From the NCBI GenBank assembly GCA_018105865.1, contig CM030856.1:8492653-8556652 (forward strand): 64,000 nt of DNA. Reading direction: 5' to 3'. The position numbers were made by a program, and so were the translations under genes. Each line of letters begins with the position of its first letter. Positions within the stretch are counted from its first letter, which is position 1. The notes under the pieces were generated by a model that was not told where the DNA came from, made no database searches, and saw nothing but the letters and a program-made list of their open reading frames with translations. Below, one piece after another: positions 61,219 through 64,000 of this stretch. The DNA comes from Metaphire vulgaris (lineage: Eukaryota > Annelida > Clitellata > Crassiclitellata > Megascolecidae).

Positions 61219-61295
61219 AACGCGACGTCTAAGTCGTCTATCCATCCATCCATCCATCCATCCATCCATCCATCCATCCATCCATCCATCCATCC
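61219..61295. repeat. CATC tetranucleotide repeat
   Basis: About 18 units of ATCC. Confidence 0.97.
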
Positions 61296-61338
61296 GGAGA
61301 CAGCAAAACCCGGCAGAAACGGCGATCAGAGCACAGAA

Positions 61339-61340
<2 letters not shown>

Positions 61341-61423
<83 letters not shown>

Positions 61424-61522
61424 ACGGTTCGCTGGCTGTGCGCGCGGTTAGACTCGCCTGTGTGCGAATATTTTCCGATTTAGAAACAACACAACACGCA
61501 CGACGGATGCGCAGGACTGCGC

Positions 61523-61616
<94 letters not shown>

Positions 61617-61676
61617 GACAGAGACAGAGATAGACAAAGAGAGACAGAGAGAGACAGAGACAGAGACAGAGAGGGA
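61341..61676. repeat. GA and GACA repeat tracts
   Basis: (GA)n at 61,341-61,421 and 61,526-61,580, then (GACA)n and mixed GA/CA to 61,676, around a CpG-rich 100-bp core. Confidence 0.95.
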
Positions 61677-62093
61677 GCAATCCGATTGAAGAAGAGACTG
61701 CTGGAGAAACAGACGATTGCGTAGCGATATAATTCGTTCGAAAATCAGCAAATCGCTGTCTCTGTGCAACACGAGTCGAAGAAGAACTGCGACGGACGCT
61801 CTAAAGTGGTTTCATCGTCGTCGTCGTCGGCGGCGGCGGCCAAGGGACAGAGGCAACCGGGGAAGCGACGACAGCGCCTGACTGAGAAGAGATGCCGCCG
61901 CAGCAGCAGCAGCTGGGCGTCAGTGAAACAGCCGACGCGGCCACAGTCGATTCGATGTATCTCTAAGAGCAGCCCGTCGTAGAGTCGTCGTTGTCGCACC
62001 GTAACCGCCGTCAGATTCGATCTCTATTATGGAAATCGAAGCGATATTCCTAATTGTCGCTGTCATCTGTATGCGTCTCCGTAAAGGTAAGCG
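61677..62093 (+). promoter_or_regulatory. Possible 5' end of a next gene (CpG-rich, short ORF with splice donor)
   Basis: CpG-rich unique DNA between simple repeats. At 62,030 an ATG opens MEIEAIFLIVAVICMRLRKG, a short acidic start and a hydrophobic core like a signal peptide, and runs into aaag|gtaagc (donor at about 62,090). No downstream exon lies in the window that I can match, no TATA box was seen and the ORF is only 20 codons, so this is a guess. Confidence 0.25.
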
Positions 62094-62157
62094 TCCTTGC
62101 TGTAAGAGAGATTTTAAAAAGGAAAACTCTTGCATCAACCAGTGAAGCAACAATGCT

Positions 62158-62363
62158 CTCTGTCTCTCTCTCTCTTTGTCTCTCTCTCTCTCTCTCTGTC
62201 TGTCTCTTCTTTTCTCTGTCAGTATCTCTCTGTCTTCTCTGTCTGTCTCTCCGTCCGTCTGTCGGTGTGTCTCTCTCTCTCTCCATTTTCTCTCTCTCTT
62301 TGTCTGTCTGTTTCTCTCTCTTTATTTATCTCTCTTTATCTCTCCCCCTCGCTCTCTTTCCTC

Positions 62364-62430
<67 letters not shown>
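62158..62430. repeat. CT-rich repeat tract
   Basis: (CT)n with TGTC and TTTC interruptions. Confidence 0.95.
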
Positions 62431-62432
<2 letters not shown>

Positions 62433-62676
62433 GACTCAGGTGATCTCTCACCTGTGAGAGCGTAGAGAGCGTAAAACATGAAGAATAGCGTTGGATCGGT
62501 TGAACTTCAAGATTTAGTCATTTACTTTAAAACACAACGTAACACTGAGGGCAAACGCATTTCAAATGTAAGCACAAGCAATCACTGAGTTTTTAAAACC
62601 TTCTATCGTTCGCCAATCGACGCAGATTCCTGTTGCCTTAGAAAGGGATTTCCCAACTGACCATGCGGGCTTCTTT

Positions 62677-62913
62677 CAGAGGCGTAGCAGATATATGGAC
62701 AACCTGGCCAAATGCCAAGGGCCCCCGTCGCCCCCGACCTGCGAAGGGTCCCCGACCAGAGTCACCCGACCCTCTAATAGGGTCCAGTGCGCAAGACCGC
62801 ATCACCGCATCACCGCATCTAGAATTTACGTTTGATAAGAGATCTCTAAAGTAGCAGAAAGGGCCCCTGCCCGTTTTTCGCACAGGGGCCGCAAGCATAT
62901 TGCTACGCCACTG
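62677..62913. mobile_element. hAT-like MITE (CAGAGGCGTAGC family)
   Basis: 237 bp. Ends CAGAGGCGTAGCAGATAT and ATATTGCTACGCCACTG; flanks gcttcttt and gcgtcttt match 7 of 8. Confidence 0.85.
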
Positions 62914-63427
62914 GCGTCTTTTCTAGTTTCTCATGTTTTTCCAGTTACAGTATAGCCTACTGTATAGCACATAATCGAATTAATAGGTATGACTCAGAAA
63001 TTAAGTCCAACATGTGCCTAAAATTGGGGCGCACTGTCCAATCATATCTGCGTTCTTCTGATTGTCATAATTGGGCACTTGGGACTAATTTCTATGTTCC
63101 TCCTATCTTATGCCAAATGCTTATCAGCGGATATTATTACATGACATATTTTAAAAGCCTGGCTTGCAATCCATGGACTGTTTGCCAGATTTTGGTCCTT
63201 ATAAGGACAGGTAAAGGGTCGGCCTTAGGTACAGGCAAAGCATGCAGTTGCCTGGGGCGCCAAGATTCAAGGGGCCCAAGATTCAATGGGCCCAAGATTC
63301 AGGGGGCTCAAGATTCAAGAGTCGCCAATCCGTGCTATTTTTACCAAGAAATTTAATTAGGCCTACAACGACTATTTTCATTTACATTCAAAACGTTATG
63401 GAACAGATTAGATATAGTTACTATTGA
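62914..63427. other. Intergenic with a hAT-like fragment
   Basis: Around 63,210-63,330 is a diverged fragment (caggtaaagggtcggcctta, cctggggcgcc, then four ~17-bp repeats of aagattcaaggggccc). Otherwise nothing recognised. Confidence 0.5.
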
Positions 63428-63756
63428 CAGTGGCGGTTCCACGTGGGAGATGAGCGGGGATGCATCCCCACCGGACTTCCGGACTTGCTTTTTTGATTGT
63501 TTTTGCTTGTGAAACCTATTTTTGGGCAAACTTCTAGTAAAACTGCGGAGAAAAAACTGCGTATGACCTTTTTATGCTTGTCAACCTACTGTATTTTTCG
63601 CGGTAAAAGTGTAGTGAAATTTCGGATAAAATTCCCTTTTGTCAGCCTTTTTGGGTGAAATTTATTGATTTTTCCTTCTATTTTCATCCGCTCCACCAAC
63701 TTCCTATGAAGTCATTTCACCCCCCCCCCCCCCAAGAAATCCTGGAACCGCCACTG
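63428..63756. mobile_element. hAT-like MITE with perfect 8-bp duplication
   Basis: 329 bp. Ends CAGTGGCGGTTCCACG and CTGGAACCGCCACTG; identical flanks actattga at 63,420-63,427 and 63,757-63,764. Same family as 58,793-59,100. Confidence 0.93.
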
Positions 63757-63764
63757 ACTATTGA

Positions 63765-64000
63765 TTGATTTCATTGCACCTTTTCAAGCTATTCCGATTC
63801 GATTTGTATTTCGAACTTTGATATAATCTGAAGATGAATAATAATAACGGAATCTTGGTAAAAGCAAAATTGTATTTAAAATAACTCTGCTTTACCGCAA
63901 TATGCTTTGGCTGATTCTTCATTTGTGGATGGGGAGGGGTAACGACGATGCCACAAAGGTCCGAGTGGGGAGTAGCAGATGACTCCAAAATGTATGCTTT
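63765..64000. other. Intergenic, nothing recognised
   Basis: AT-rich end of the window without a supported feature. Confidence 0.5.

Noticed and set aside
60571..61689. 372-codon ORF on the + strand
   Set aside because: Runs through CT, TA, ATCC, GA and GACA repeats in turn; no unique protein sequence of substance.

Overview
The window is nuclear DNA from an animal. It is AT-rich and intron-rich, with GT-AG splice sites, long trinucleotide microsatellites and a dense load of non-LTR retrotransposon tails, SINEs and small inverted-repeat DNA transposons. The mix looks like a marine invertebrate (an echinoderm or hemichordate would fit), but I cannot name the species from sequence alone.

About four fifths of the window (2.6-50.7 kb, + strand) is the 3' part of one large gene for a centrosomal coiled-coil protein of the pericentrin/AKAP9 (AKAP450) family. 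I could chain 44 exons whose intron phases agree at every junction; they carry about 8.7 kb of coding sequence (about 2,900 codons). Nearly all of it is heptad-type coiled coil rich in E, K, Q and L, plus one very large 438-codon exon with an acidic stretch. The family call rests on the PACT domain, the C-terminal centrosome-targeting module, encoded by exons 41-42 (47,667-47,908 and 48,742-48,821). The 5' end of the gene lies outside the window. Four exons (16.4, 23.6, 28.3 and 29.6 kb) each carry a one-base indel that breaks the frame although exon lengths and splice phases otherwise fit. These are either sequence or assembly errors or real lesions.

Introns are filled with mobile-element debris: CR1/L2-like and RTE/L1-like 3' fragments, most ending in a microsatellite; SINEs with tRNA-derived or 5S-rRNA-derived heads; many hAT-like MITEs, a large share still flanked by recognisable 8-bp duplications; a piggyBac-like MITE in TTAA; a 75-bp mariner-like MITE in TA; and a family of TIR elements with a GTCCATAAATGA-type terminus.

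From 50.8 kb to the end I see no secure gene. This part holds more hAT-like MITEs, LINE tails, large simple repeats (compound TTC/TAC at 55.5-56.0 kb; CT, TA, CATC, GA and GACA tracts at 60.8-62.4 kb) and a CpG-richer island at about 61.2-62.1 kb. That island could be the promoter and first exon of a next gene on the + strand, with a short hydrophobic ORF followed by a splice donor. This is a weak inference. No rRNA or tRNA genes, CRISPR arrays or bacterial features are present.
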